The notes beneath the pieces were generated by a model. The model did not search any database and was not told the DNA's origin. It saw only the letters and a list, made by a program, of their open reading frames with translations. The position numbers and the translations under genes were made by a program. Of a stretch of DNA of 64,000 bases, positions 33,839-45,833 are shown in pieces. Source of the stretch: Chamaecrista fasciculata (taxonomy: Eukaryota > Streptophyta > Magnoliopsida > Fabales > Fabaceae); assembly GCA_003254925.1 (NCBI GenBank), contig QANZ01028750.1, forward strand, positions 3,526 through 67,525, written 5' to 3'. Positions within the stretch are counted from its first letter, which is position 1. Every line of letters starts with the position of its first letter.

Positions 33839-34229
33839 GGGTAAATTCCACTTTAGTACCCTGTTCTATGGACCAATTCCACTTTGGTACCCTATTCTTT
33901 CAAAAGTGACACTTTGGTACCCTGTTTTTTCAAAAATATCATTTTGGTACCCTGTTCTTTCAAAAGTGACATTTTGGTACCCTGTTCTTTGGACTAAGTG
34001 ACACTTTGGTACCCTGTTCTTTCACTATTTGTTACCATATTCTATCTTTTTTATGGTACCAAAGTGTCACTTGGTCTAAAGAACAGAGTACCAAAATGTC
34101 ACTTCTGAAAGAACAGGGTACCAAAATGACATTTTTGAAAGAACAGGGTACCAAAGTGTCACTTTTGAAAGAACAGGGTACCAAAGTGGAATTAATCTAT
34201 AAAACAGGGTACCAAAGTGGAATTTACCC
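33839..34229. mobile_element. Foldback MULE-type MITE, GGGTAAATT family, 391 bp
   Basis: Almost the whole element is one inverted repeat. Both arms carry about five CACTTTGGTACCCTGTTCTTT-like units and meet near 34030. The ends are GGGTAAATTCCACTTTAGTA and, as complement of the right, GGGTAAATTCCACTTTGGTA. Perfect 9-bp duplications TATTTTTAA lie at 33830-33838 and 34230-34238. A transcript would fold into a long hairpin. Confidence 0.88.
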
Positions 34230-34774
34230 TATTTTTAATATAAGGGTAAATTACATAAAAGGACCCTGTAGTTTGGCCCATTTTCAGATATGGTCCATGT
34301 GGTTTAAAAAGAGTCAAACAAGGGCCATGTGGTTTGCTATGTTAACAAAAAGGGTCATGACTCATGAGGTATATTTCTATCCAAAATTTGACGAAAAATT
34401 TTGGATAAAATACTATTTTAAGACTCTAACTATTAATTTTTATGCGTTTAACTCCCTATTTGTATGAAAGGACTTTGACGCAAAAAAAAAAAAAAAAAGG
34501 TTTATAGTAATAAATGAAATTTCACCCAACAGATTCTCTCCCTTCAGTTTCGTCGTCGTCGTCGTAGCTTCCTCCAATAGCACACGCTGAGCCGGCAGAC
34601 TCGACTCGGCCTTCGGGATCGAAAAAGTGGAAGAAGAGAGTGGCGATGGCGACGCCGATGAGGAGGAAGGGGATTCTCGTTCGAACCCTATCGAAAATTC
34701 TATGTTCCTGTAATTATTCTCCACCGACGCCCGTGCTGGATTCAATTCAATTGCGTACTCATCGAACACTGAAT

Positions 34775-34909
34775 CTACGCCATCTCCACTTCCCCCATTG
34801 TCATGCTCGAAGGAGTGTGCTCGTAACGCACATTCTCCACCTTCATTGCGAATTCGAGTTGTTTCTCGCTAGCATCTGTCGCTATCACATTCTTGTATAT
34901 CTCGCCTAA
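34775..34909 (-). pseudogene. Captured SAM-methyltransferase exon fragment
   Basis: On the minus strand, after an acceptor-like TTTATTTCAG, one frame reads EIYKNVIATDASEKQLEFAM, then NVRYEHTPSSMTMGEVE, and then reaches a stop. This matches the plant family of small SAM-dependent methyltransferases with the -YKNVIGTD-S-KQLEFA-KLPNVRYEHTPP- segment (motif II region after the SAM-binding glycine loop). The glycine loop exon and the catalytic C-terminal half are absent. The retained intron boundary shows a genomic copy. It lies within the Pack-MULE, so it is not a gene by itself. Confidence 0.7.
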
Positions 34910-34962
34910 CTGAAATAAATTCTTTTTTTCTCATCTGTCCACGTCACTGATTCCGATTCCGA

Positions 34963-35212
34963 TGTTAGGAGTACTTGGTCTAGTCAAATTCTGTTTAATA
35001 AAGTCCTATACTTTAGGAAGTCCTATTGTTAAGGGACTGTTAGTCTGTTGCGGATTTTCTGCTATTAATTTGTTTTTTCTGAACAACTTTATTTTACCTT
35101 TAGTATTCTATCTTTTGTAAAGTTATATTATGCCACGTCTAGTTTGAATAAGATCAGGGACTTGGAATCCAATTGTTAGTGTTCTAGATTTTATCTACTG
35201 CTGAACTTTACA
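34963..35212 (+). repeat. 5' LTR of the copia element
   Basis: 250 bp, TGTTAGGAGTAC to TTTACA. It is about 97.6% identical to the 3' LTR. Confidence 0.93.
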
Positions 35213-36822
35213 ATTGGTATCAGAGCCCCCAACTGGGTCTTTGCAAAGGAGAGAGGGAAGTTGCAATCTTCGAGTGATCAAACACAGAGAGTATGAGTGA
35301 CGACAAAACTTTAACAAAAATTCCTCACTTCGATGGTCACTGGAGTGAATTGATGGAGAACTTGCTTATAGCAAAAAGCTTATAGAGCTTGGTGGAGACT
35401 GGTTTTTCGAAACCACTAGCAGGGGCCGAATTTACTGCAGAACAACAAGCATGACTTGACGATAATAGAATCAAAGATCATCAGGTAAAGCATTATCTGT
35501 ACCAGGCGATTGATCGAACTATCTTTGAACAAATCTTGGACCGTCGCACATCCAAGATTGTTTGGGACTCACTAAAAAGGAAGTTTGGTGGAAACCAAAA
35601 AGTGAAGAAGTCACTCCTTAATGCATTAAGAAGAGAGTTTGAGGTTCTGGAGATGAGGAATGATGAAACCATCACTGAATATTTTGCAAGAGTGATGCAG
35701 AATGCTAATAAGATGAGAAGCAATGGAGAAGAAATGCCACACAAGAAAGTTGTAGAGAAAATCCTCCGCACCCTAACTGACAAATTTACATATGTTGTGG
35801 TATCCATCGAAGAATCAAAGGATACTAATACTATGTACATAGTATTATTTCATATCACAACTTAAAATTGCAGAATCATCTAGGACGAACCAAAAAAAAG
35901 TCTCATATCACAACTTCACTATACATAGACTAGAACATTATTTCATAGTCTCTACTTTATGGTTTACCCTATATGATGGCAGAATGATGCTATATTTCAC
36001 ATGATTCTGATTTGCCAAAAACTGTGTAACGGTTGTTTGCGACATTGTCGTAAACAAAATCCCTTATGAACCTGCATTCATCCACGGTATGGGATTCACA
36101 AATCATATAATTTAAATGGCAAAAGCAGCAGAAGCAAAGCAACTGAAAAAATAAAATATGCAACTTACAGTGGTACAAACTGAAGAAACAATGCTAGCTG
36201 AGGAAATGGCAGGTCTATATATTCCATTATCTTCAGCACAGCCTCTGATTTAATATATGCTCTGGAATCAGCCAAAAGGCAGAAAATTCTTAAGTTCCAC
36301 TCCTATTATGTTAAAGTTTCTATTTATATGGATGATTTAACTATTTTTCTTAAGTTCAACCCAAGCAACAACCTGAATTTTTTTTTTATTTTACAAATTT
36401 TTGTTATCATTATAAAATGTCAGAAGTTGTATTGTGGTAGCCTAATTAGTTTGTAGACTGCATAATGTGATTATAATGGCCAATTTGGTGTAGGATATTT
36501 TGTAGGATTGTAATTCTTACCTTGTTCAAATTTGGTGGCTTTGGATATATATTTTTTATGCAAATTTTGAGTGGCAGTATGCCTAGTTTCCCTATATTTA
36601 TATATCTTTTGTTTTTTTTAGCTATTGGGTAAAACTATGAATGTTTGAATTTCTTAATACATTAATGAGTTGGTTTGGTTATTGAATTTTACATTGAAGC
36701 TTGTAGTTGCAACTGCAGCATAGTGCTTATGACTTTAAGTTGATGTTTTCTGCTTGCTGTCCGGGGAATCTCTGTCATGTATTCGTAAAAAGTTTGAATT
36801 TAACATTTCAATTTTTTTTTAG

Positions 36823-37416
36823 GAAAAAATTGAAGAGAAGCTTGCTGAACAACAATCTCAACCATCGTATACTCCTACAGTTTCATCAAATGATGCACTT
36901 GGTCAAGTTCTTGGAAAAGAACATTCTGGAAGAGTGCGTGGTTTGGGAACGGGGCCATGTCCCTCAAAAGTTTTCCGTTTCCATAACTCAAGTTTTGTTA
37001 TTGGTGAAACTTCAAATACTGCTTCTATGAGATCTGAGTTAGCTTCAATGCAACAAAAGCTTGAAATATTAGAAGCTGAGAGAGCTCGTGAGCAAGCTGA
37101 GAGAGCTCGTGAGCAAGCTGAGAGAGAAGCTGAGAGAGCTCGTGAGCAAGCTGAGAGAGCTCGAACAGATGGCATACTTAAGTATTTAGTTGAGCATATG
37201 GGACTTAAGATTCCTTCCTCGCTTCTTGGTCTAGTAAGTATTTATCTTTTCAATGATTGATATGCTATAGTCATTTTTTATTCATATATATATATATATA
37301 TATATGTATTAAATTCTTACAATTGTTCAAATTTTTTTACAGCCACCTGATGTAGGCAGCACAGAAGCATCACCAAGAGAAAATAGACCATCATCTGGAG
37401 CTAGTCATGACCCGTA
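36823..37416 (+). pseudogene. 3' exons of a Ptta/En/Spm (Transposase_24-like) gene
   Basis: Exon 36823-37233 follows a TTTTTTTTTAG acceptor and reads EKIEEKLAEQQSQ, DALGQVLGKEHSGRVRGLGT and GPCPSKVF. This GKE-HSGRVRG-G-GPCPS pattern is known from plant En/Spm-type (Ptta) proteins. A charged heptad-like coiled coil follows, with four near-copies of ERAREQA. The donor GTAAGT leads to a second exon, 37343-37416, ending ASHDP and a stop. The N-terminal part is missing, so this is a decayed accessory gene of the CACTA element. Confidence 0.7.
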
Positions 37417-37667
37417 GCCACTTTGATATTTAATTGTTAGGATGATTATGCATATAGGTTTGTGTAATGTTGTTAGAATGACGCTTTGCCATATATATGT
37501 TATGACTTTTGTAATGTTTTAATTTTAATGACATAAATTTGGTATTTTATGAAATTTTCAAGATTGTTGTCAATTTATCTTTTGTAATGTTGATTTTAAT
37601 TTAAAATTAATTTTATGTTAATTTTAATTTTAATTTTATTGGATTTTATAAAAAAAATGAAGAATAT

Positions 37668-38168
37668 TTCTAGCGACGGTTATAAGCGTCGCTAGATATG
37701 ATTGGAGAGCAAAATCTGATTTAGTTTAACGACGGTTACAAGCGTCGCTGGATCCCGACGATTATAACTGTCGCTAAATCAGGTTGGCAGATCGCATATT
37801 ACCGTGTTCTAGCGACGGTTATAACCGTCGGTATATAACGACGGTTATAAGCGTCGCTAAATTAAGTTGGGAGATCGCATATTACCTTGTTTTAGCGACG
37901 CTTGTAACCGTCGTTATATACCGACGGTTATAAGCGTCGCCAAATAAGGTTAGGAAGAGCGAATTTGCCTGCGTTTCGCGACGGTTCAAACCGTCGCTAA
38001 TATTTATCTAACGATGGTTATCCCTACGGTTGATATAACCGTCGCTAAAAGGCTGCCGACGCTGAGTTTAACGACGGTTTTGGCGACCGTCGCTAGATAG
38101 CTGCCGACGGTCATAACCGTCGCTAAACCTAAAGCTAAACCGTCGCTAAATACCAGTTTTTTTGTAGT
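37668..38168. repeat. CACTA subterminal repeat array
   Basis: At least fourteen copies of CGACGGTT or its complement AACCGTCG occur in both orientations, many paired as TAGCGACGGTTATAACCGTC palindromes. In CACTA elements such repeats bind the TNPA-type protein. Confidence 0.85.
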
Positions 38169-41100
38169 GTGTCCATTGATGATTTACAGAGTTCGTTAGT
38201 GGTGCATGAACAAAAGTTTCGACGTCCTAGCAAAAATGATGAGGATCAAGTACTGAAAGTTGAAGGTCGATCAAGTACATACAATAGAGGAAGAGGAACT
38301 TATAGAGGAAGAGGTCGTGGAAGAGGGAGAACAAATTTCAACAAAGCAACTTTTGAATGTTATAAGTGCCATAGCTTAGGACATTTTCAGTATGAATGTC
38401 CAAGGTGGAAAAATGAAGCAAATTATGCTGAGTTCGACGGGGAAGATGAGTTGCTACTAATGACCTATGTGAAACTCCATGAAGCAAAAAGAAGCGACAC
38501 ATGGTTCTTAGACTCGGGTTGCTCAAATCACATGTGTGGTGATGAAAGTATGTTTTCAAGCTTAGACACAACTTTTACTCATAGTGTCAAGCTTGGAAAT
38601 GATACAAGAATGGAAGTGTCTGGAAAAGGTACTGTGAAATTGATGTTACAAGGAAATTACTACACCGTTGAAGAAGTATGTTGGGCACCTGAACTCAAAA
38701 ATAATCTGTTAAGCATTTGACAACTTCAAGAAAAGGGAGTAGCAGTTCTGTTCCAAAATGGAGTATGCAATCTTTATCATCCACAAAAAGGGAAAATGGC
38801 AGAATCAATTATGAGTGCAAACCGGATGTTCGTTTTGCTTGCAAAGGCATCAATCACAACACATGAAGGGAAATGCCTCCAAGTTTCAAATAAAGACCAG
38901 TCAACACTCTGGCACTATCGTTATGGCCATCTCAGCTACAAAGGCCTTCGTATCTTAAATCATAAGAACATGGTGGAAGGTTTGCCGCAAATTGTTGATC
39001 CAAGCATCACGTGTGAAGCATGTATGAAGGGAAAACAACATCGGACTCCCATTCCAAAAAAAAGTCAGTGGAGAGCAACTGAAAGTTTGGGTCTCGTTCA
39101 TGCGGATCTATGTGGTCTTATTACACCATCTTCAACCAGCGAAAAACGGTACTTGCTGTGCTTTATAGATGATTTTTCTAGAAAGGCATGGATGTATTTT
39201 CTCCTAGACAAATCAGAAACATTTTATCATTTTAAATGTTTCAAAATTCTGGTGGAAAAAGAAGTTGGAATGCCCATAAAGTGTCTAAGATCAGATAGAG
39301 GAGGAGAATTCAATTCTGCAGAATTCAATGACTTTTGCAAGCACCATGGAGTGAAGAGACAACTGACCACAACTTATACTCCACAACAAAACGGAGTTGC
39401 TGAACGCAAAAATCGTACAGTGATGAATTTGGTAAGAGCTATGTTAACTGAAAAGAAAGTACCAAAGAAGTTCTGGCCTGAAGCTGTCATGTGGGCGAAT
39501 CATGTCTTGAATCTATCACCAACACTTGCAGTAAAAGATATGACACCAGAAGAGGCTTGGAGTGGAGAAAAGCCATCAGTTGACTATTTTCGAGTTTTCG
39601 GATGTGTAGGATATGTTCATATTCCAGATTTTAAGAGAAAAAAGCTTGAAGACAAAAGTGTGAGTTGTGTTTTATTTGGAATCAATAGTGAATCCAAAGG
39701 GTATAGATTGTTTGATCCTGTAGCAAAAAAAATCATAGTGAGTCGTGATGTAATTTTTGATGAGGATCGTGAATGGGTTTGGGAAAATTTTGAAGATGAA
39801 GCTGATTTAGATTGGGGAGAAAGCATTGAAATTCAGCTGCAGAAGAAGAACAACACACAGTTCCGGCTTCATCGTTTAATTCAAATGGTGAAATTGAAGC
39901 CGCTGCTGAACCTACTGCTATCGGTGCCGCTGCTGAACCTGATGTCGCTGCTGAACCTGCTGTTATTGATGCAACAACTGCTGCTGAAATTGAACCAGAT
40001 TTGTCTATAAGGGAGAGCAGAAGTCGACATCCACCTATATGGTCAAATGATTATGTTTCCGGTGAAGGGTTGTCTGAAGATGATATGAACATGGAAGATG
40101 ATTTTAACATGGCGTTTTTGATGATCTGAGATCCTGTAAACTTTGAAGAAGCAGTCAAAAGCTCAAAGTGGAGATTTTCTATGGATGAGGAGATTAAATC
40201 CATTGAAAAAAATCAGACTTGGCACTTAGTAGTTCTACTTGCTTGTGCAAAGAAAATAGGAGTCAAATGGATTTATAAAACTAAGCTAAATGAGCTTGGA
40301 GAGGTTGATAAATACAAGGCATGATTGGTGGTGAAAGGCTACACACAAGAGCATGCAATTGATTACATTGAAGTTTTCGCGCCTGTGGCCAGAATGGATA
40401 CTGTGAGGATGATTATAGCTTTTGCGGCTCAAAAAGGATGGAAACTCTATCAGTTAGATGTAAAATCAGCTTTTCTACATGGAGAATTGAAAGAAGATAT
40501 CTTTGTAGAACAACCGAAAGGCTATGTAAAAAAGGGGTGTGAACAGATGGTGTACAAGCTCAACAAAGCACTCTATGGGTTAAAACAGGCACCTAGAGCC
40601 TGGTTTAGCCAGAGTGAATCCTACTTCATCAAAGAAGGATTTGAAAGCAATTCTAGTGAGCATACACTCTTTGTTAAAAGGAAGAGAGGTAAAATTCTTA
40701 TTGTAAGCATTTATGTTGATGATCTTTTGTTTACTAGCAATGATGAAACATTATTGGGAGAATTTAAATGCTCTATGAAAAAGGAGTTTGATATGACTGA
40801 TCTGGGTCAGATGAGGTTCTTTCTCGGAATTGAAGTAATACAACGATCAAATGTCATTTTTATATGTCAAAGGAAGTATGCAGCTGAGGTTTTGAAGAGA
40901 TTTGAGATAGAGAATTATATGTCAAAAAATTGGCAAAGACGAAAGTGGCATTAAAGTGGAGGCAACGTTTTTCAAACAAGTAGTGTGAAGCTTGATGTAT
41001 CTCACTGCCACTCGTCCTGATCTTATGTACATCGTAAGTCTAATAAGTCGTTTTATGGCTTGTCCTACACAACAACACTTTGCAGCAGCGAAAAGGGTCC

Positions 41101-41678
41101 TGAGGTACTTGAAAGGTACTGTTAACTATGGTGTTTTTTACAAGAAGGGAGGAAGTAGAAATTTGATTGGATTTACTGACAGTGATTATGCCGGCGATAT
41201 GGAAGACAGCAAAAGTACTTCAAGCTATGTGTTTATGATGAGTGAAGGAGCAGTGGCTTGGTCATCTAGAAAGCAACCCATAGTCACCTTATCAACCACA
41301 GAAGCAGAGTTTGTTGCCGCTGTTGCATGTGCATGTCAAGCAGTTTGAATGAGAAGAATACTCAAAGAGATCGGTCATGTACAGGAAGGAGGAACCAAGC
41401 TTATGTGTGATAATACTTCAACCATTAAGTTGTCAAAAAATCCAGTTCTACATGGCCGTTCCAAGCACATAAGGGTCAGATTTCATTTTCTCAGAGACCT
41501 TACTAAGGAAGGTACTGTCAATTTGTTGTTTTGTGGTACTCAAGATCAACTTGCTGATTTATTGACAAAGCCTCTCAAGTTGGAAGTTTTTCAGAAACTG
41601 CGTAAAGAGCTTGGTGTATGTGATGTCTCGGACTTAAACTAATTCTTGTCAAAAGGGGAATAAGTTTAAGGGAGAGTA

Positions 41679-41928
41679 TGTTACGAGTACTTGGTCTAGT
41701 CAAATTCTGTTTAATAAAGTCCTATACTTTAGGAAGTCCTATTGTTAAGGGACTGTTAGTCTGTTACGGATTTTCTGCTATTAATTTGTTTTTTCTGAAC
41801 AACTTTATTTTACCTTTAGTATTCTATCTTTTGTAAAGCTATATTATGTCACGTCTAGTTTGAATAAGATCAGGGACTTGGAATCCAATTGTTAGTGTTC
41901 TAGATTTTATCTACTGTTGAACGTTACA
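41679..41928 (+). repeat. 3' LTR of the copia element
   Basis: 250 bp, TGTTACGAGTAC to GTTACA, preceded by the purine tract AAGGGAGAGTA. Confidence 0.93.
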
Positions 41929-42310
41929 TCTGATTCTGGAGATCGGGTCTGCTGGCTTGGCGTGTGCTATTGGAGGAAGCTATGACGACGACGGCACCGA
42001 AACGGAAGGGATAGAAAGAGAGAGAAACTAAAGGGTGAAATTTCATTTATTATTATAAACATTTTTTTTTTGCATCAAAGTCCTCTCATATAAATAGGGA
42101 GTTAAACGCATAAAAATTAATAGTTAGGGTCTTAAAATAGTATTTTATCCAAAATTTCCGTCAAATCTTGGACAGAAATATACCTCAGGATCGTTTTTGT
42201 TAACGGAGTAAACTACATGGCCCTTCTTTGACACTTTTTAAACCACAGAAACCCTATCTGAAAATGAGTCAAACCACATGGCACTTTTGTGTAATTTATC
42301 CTTAATATAA

Positions 42311-43084
42311 ATATTAGATGTCATATCACACTTGATAATTGGTTGAACTCAAATGAAAAATCTGTTACTGTAGTACTCTGTAGTGCTTGTTCCATCTAAA
42401 TCAATTTTTGTTTTAGGGAATTATATCAATTAATATATATTTTATATTATTTAAATAAAAAAAACCAAAATAATGTTCATTTGACTGTCAGATTTGGATG
42501 CAAAGCAACAACCCCAAAGTGCAACAACCCCAAAGTGCAACAGAAAATGAGAAAATTTTCAAGTAATTGAGAGATATATATAGAGAAGTAGATGAATGTA
42601 GAAATTCAATTCAATTATTCTTTCATTCTTTGCAAATGCGATGACTTCAATTAAATTGATATTTTATTAGTAAATAAAGTAAAATAAATATTTTTATCAA
42701 CATAAATATCATTAAACTCATTTATAAATAAATCCAACCTATATGCATTTCTACATATAAAATCAATTTAAAAATAAAAAAAAATGTAAAAGTAGACTAG
42801 GTAAGAGAAAAAAATTGGACATCAATATTTAACGAAAAAAATTGATTAATTGTAATGGTAGAATCAATTTAAAATAAATTACATATATATAAAACTAATT
42901 AAAAATTTTAATATATCTTATATGAAAATAAAATTTGACCTATAGATGTATAACTAATTCTATCATTCAACTTAAAGAGTTTATATAAGTTTAATACTTA
43001 GCTTTATTTATTTATTTTTTGGTAATTAATACTTAGCTTTATTCATTTGATCATATTTGATTGAGAATTTGTATGAATGTATGA
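42311..43084. other. Gene-free AT-rich stretch
   Basis: The only structure noted is a short tandem duplication, CAACAACCCCAAAGTG twice near 42508-42540. Confidence 0.45.
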
Positions 43085-43093
43085 TAGAAACTA

Positions 43094-43446
43094 CGGTAAA
43101 TTATACTTTCCTCTCATGGTCTTTTAAAAGTGATATTTTGGTATTTTGTTCTTTATACTGTTAATATTTTGATACTTTGTTCTTTCAAAAGTGACACTTT
43201 GGTACCATGTTCTTTGTCCCGTTAACACTTTGGTATTATGCTCTATGGACCGATTTCACTTAGGTACCCTTTTCTTTCACGATTTGTTATTCGGTTTTAC
43301 CTTTGTTAGGGTACCATAGTGTTAACGGTGTAAAGAACAGGATACCAAAATGTTTCCAGTGTAAAGAACAAGGTACTAAAGTATCACTTTTGAAAGAATA
43401 CGGTACCAAAGTGTCCATAAAACAAGGTACCAAAGTGAATTTACCT
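43094..43446. mobile_element. MULE-type MITE, GGGTAAATT family, 353 bp
   Basis: CGGTAAATTATACTTTCCTC on the left and AGGTAAATTCACTTTGGTAC as complement of the right, with repeated TTTGGTACC(A/C)TGTTCTTT units. TAGAAACTA and TAGAAATTA flank it, matching at 8 of 9. It is more diverged than 33839-34229. Confidence 0.72.
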
Positions 43447-43455
43447 TAGAAATTA

Positions 43456-44686
43456 ATTGGACTTTTCAGGTATTTACTATTAACTGATAATTTAATTTTT
43501 TTTTCTTAACAATTCTTTTCGAAAATGTATTATTTTATTTATTTCCAAATATCTTTATGATTTTATTAGAGAATTTAATTATAAAATTGAGAAATTTGAA
43601 GTTTCGTCTTCTTTATCTTATGGGCCTTTTTTTGACACCCATGATTAAAGCTTGGGGCCTACAGCCTACTGGGCTACTGGCACCCTCACTCATTCGTAGT
43701 CATATTTAAAAATAATTTATTATTTTAGAAGTTAGATAAAATTAAACGCAATATGTAATAAAAAAATATTTACTTTTAAAAACAATTATGTTTTTCTCTA
43801 CACTTTTATTTTCAGGAAAAATGCTATCCTTTGAAAAAATTTAACACAGTAAATAACTAATTGAATTTTTTAAAGTATAATATCCTATGTTTGAATCAAG
43901 TCATGTTTATAAAAATAATTTTAAAAAGAAAATATTTATTTAATATTTTTTTATATCTTACACAAATAATTTTGAATTTTCAATAAGGACATATCACCTA
44001 TTTTTTGAAAAAATGGAATTGTTCCAAAAGGAATGAATAAATAATGGTAAATAATTCCGGCAAAAAAAATAATGATAAATAAGTGTGAGTTTTACACTTT
44101 TACTATTCTTACAATCTACACAGATTGCCTACTATTCCTAAATAGTTGACAAAACTTTTGTACAACACTTTAGTAATTGATACGTACATATATATACTTC
44201 ACTGGTTTAATATATATATATATGTAATTAAAAAAACATAAATATATACATACACACACACCAAATTTAGTTAAGAATATCATTATAAATCTAGGAAGTA
44301 TTTTGGAAGATTATAGTACTTGCTTGAGAATGAGATCAACCACTTAACTGTTTAAATTAAGTTTTTCTTGATAAAGACTAGACTTGTTAATCTAACAAAG
44401 AAAAACTTATCCAAGAAGTTAATAATTATTGGGCTGGCTAACCAAACAAAAACTTTCATTTTAATTTTAATTTTTTAATTTTTGGTGACGAATTCTGTCA
44501 AAAGTCTAAAGTGTGGTTGTGGGACGTAGAGAGAGAAGGAAAACTTCTAAGAATGCAAAAGATTTTTTTTTTTTTTAAAAAAGAATTCTTTTCTTTGTAT
44601 AGTGCAGATAATAGACGGTTTGTGGTGAATTATTTATCAAAGAATAAAATTAAAAAGGAGAAAAAAAAGGAGGAGAATATTTTGAG
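43456..44686. other. Gene-free stretch
   Basis: AT-rich, with microsatellites near 44210-44222. No exon, RNA gene or paired repeat ends were recognised. Confidence 0.4.
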
Positions 44687-45142
44687 AAAGGTTAATACCT
44701 CATTTTGGTCCTCAAACTATAAGGTCAGTTTTGTATTGGTCATAAAACTTTTTTTTTTCTACTTTTGTCCTCCAACTTTCTTATTTGTTTTACGATTAGC
44801 TTAAAATAGGATTTTGTTTAATTAATTTATACCGTTAATTCTAATATAAATAGTTGAGGATGATCATTTCTCTATCGTATGTGTCATTAATAAAACTTTC
44901 TTTTTTAATTTTCACAAATTGAAGATAAATTTGTTATTGATTTTTTTCTCTCTACCAACTCATTTATTATGACACATATGAGCGTTCAACTTAAATGTAC
45001 CAACAAAAATCAAATGAAAACATATTTTAAACTATCGAGGGAACAAATGAGAAAATTTAAAAACCAAAATAGGAACAAAAATTGTAGGATCAAAATGAAA
45101 TTTACACTATAGATTGAGGACCAAAATAAAGTTATGATTTTT
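44687..45142. mobile_element. MITE, AAGGTTAA family
   Basis: AAAGGTTAATACCTCATTTT on the left and AAAAATCATAACTTTATTTT as complement of the right, each followed by GGTCCTCAA(A/T)CTAT and further TTTGGTC-like words. The relative at 6108-6716 lacks its left end. No clear target duplication was read. Confidence 0.55.
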
Positions 45143-45833
45143 AAAGAAAAAAAACATAAACTTGAAACTATACAGATATATTTTTTGCCAATACAAAAGA
45201 GATAGATAAACTTGAAATAGGCAAACTGCAAAAGATTGATGGATGTGTTCAAAAATGCATTAGCACTATTATGTCATGCTCATAAAAGAACAAAAAGTAG
45301 TGGAAAATAAAGGGTTTTGTACGTGATGAAATAAAAGTTTACTGTCACACATGCAGCATATATACTTTAATGATGAGTTATTATTGTTATTATTATTGTG
45401 TGATCTTTGGTGGCAATGTACTAAAAACTATTTGTAGGATACGAAAATAATGCAACCAATTAATATTTAGAGACTATAGCAGTCTTTTCAAATTTCAACC
45501 ATAGGCCTCACCAAAAGGTAAAACCTATCATCTTCTTTTTGCTCTTATTGCATCTCTTGTGTGTACTTGTGTATGGCATCTTTAAATTTTGTAGGTCCAA
45601 ATGTATAATTTTTTGAAGATAATATCTTTAAAAATTTAAAAAGTGGTGTAAAATGTTTTCAATGAATCAATGCAAAGACTCAATTTTGTATAAAAATTTG
45701 ATTTTTAATTTTTAAATATTACTGAACTTGAGGTTGATTGTGATTTATAATTAACTATGACTGTATTTAATCATATTAAAAAATTATAAAGTAAGTGAAA
45801 ATTAAAATTTTCTTGCATAAAACAAAAAAAAAC
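45143..45833. other. Gene-free stretch
   Basis: No coding exon or repeat ends were recognised. Confidence 0.4.

Larger units (their letters stand above)
35837..38168 (+). mobile_element. CACTA (En/Spm) element inserted in copia gag
   Basis: The right end, read as complement, is CACTACAAAAAAACTGG, the canonical CACTA terminus. About 500 bp of subterminal repeats (37668-38150) with many (A)GCGACGGTTATAACCGTCGC words precede it. TGT flanks both sides (35834-35836 and 38169-38171), a 3-bp duplication. The left end, ACATAGTATTATTTC, does not read CACTAC, so that terminus is altered or lost. Inside is the 3' part of an En/Spm-type gene (36823-37416). The full TNPD transposase is absent. Confidence 0.85.
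34963..41928 (+). mobile_element. Ty1/copia LTR retrotransposon, broken fossil
   Basis: The parts lie in copia order: 250-bp LTRs at both ends, a primer-binding site complementary to initiator tRNA-Met (TGGTATCAGAGC from 35215), gag with a CCHC knuckle (about 38.36 kb), protease (WFLDSGCSNHMCG, about 38.5 kb), integrase (38.9-39.6 kb), reverse transcriptase and RNase H (40.3-41.6 kb) and a purine tract at 41668-41678. The flanks TCCGA and TCTGA match at 4 of 5. The LTRs differ at 6 of 250 sites, suggesting roughly one to two million years at usual plant rates. A CACTA element sits in gag. About five other breaks make it non-functional. Confidence 0.95.
34244..42301. mobile_element. Pack-MULE host of a nested copia element
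   Basis: Long inverted ends (about 380 bp): GGGTAAATTACATAAAAGGA on the left, GGATAAATTACACAAAAGTG as complement of the right, then shared CCATGTGGTTT, AAATACTATTTTAAGAC and AGGAAGCTA words. Perfect 9-bp duplications TTAATATAA lie at 34235-34243 and 42302-42310. Removing the copia element leaves about 1.1 kb: the left TIR, a captured methyltransferase exon and the right TIR. The element is related to the one-ended piece at 5396. Confidence 0.85.

Noticed and set aside
34006-34467. 153-codon ORF with repeated KEQGTK
   Set aside because: It translates the foldback arm of 33839-34229 and runs into the next TIR element.
36903-37175. Minus-strand ORF with repeated ACSRALSA
   Set aside because: Antisense of the coiled-coil repeat in the CACTA accessory gene.
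37668-38168. Satellite or rDNA-like array
   Set aside because: The mixed-orientation CGACGG words end exactly in CACTA terminus sequence, so it is a subterminal array.
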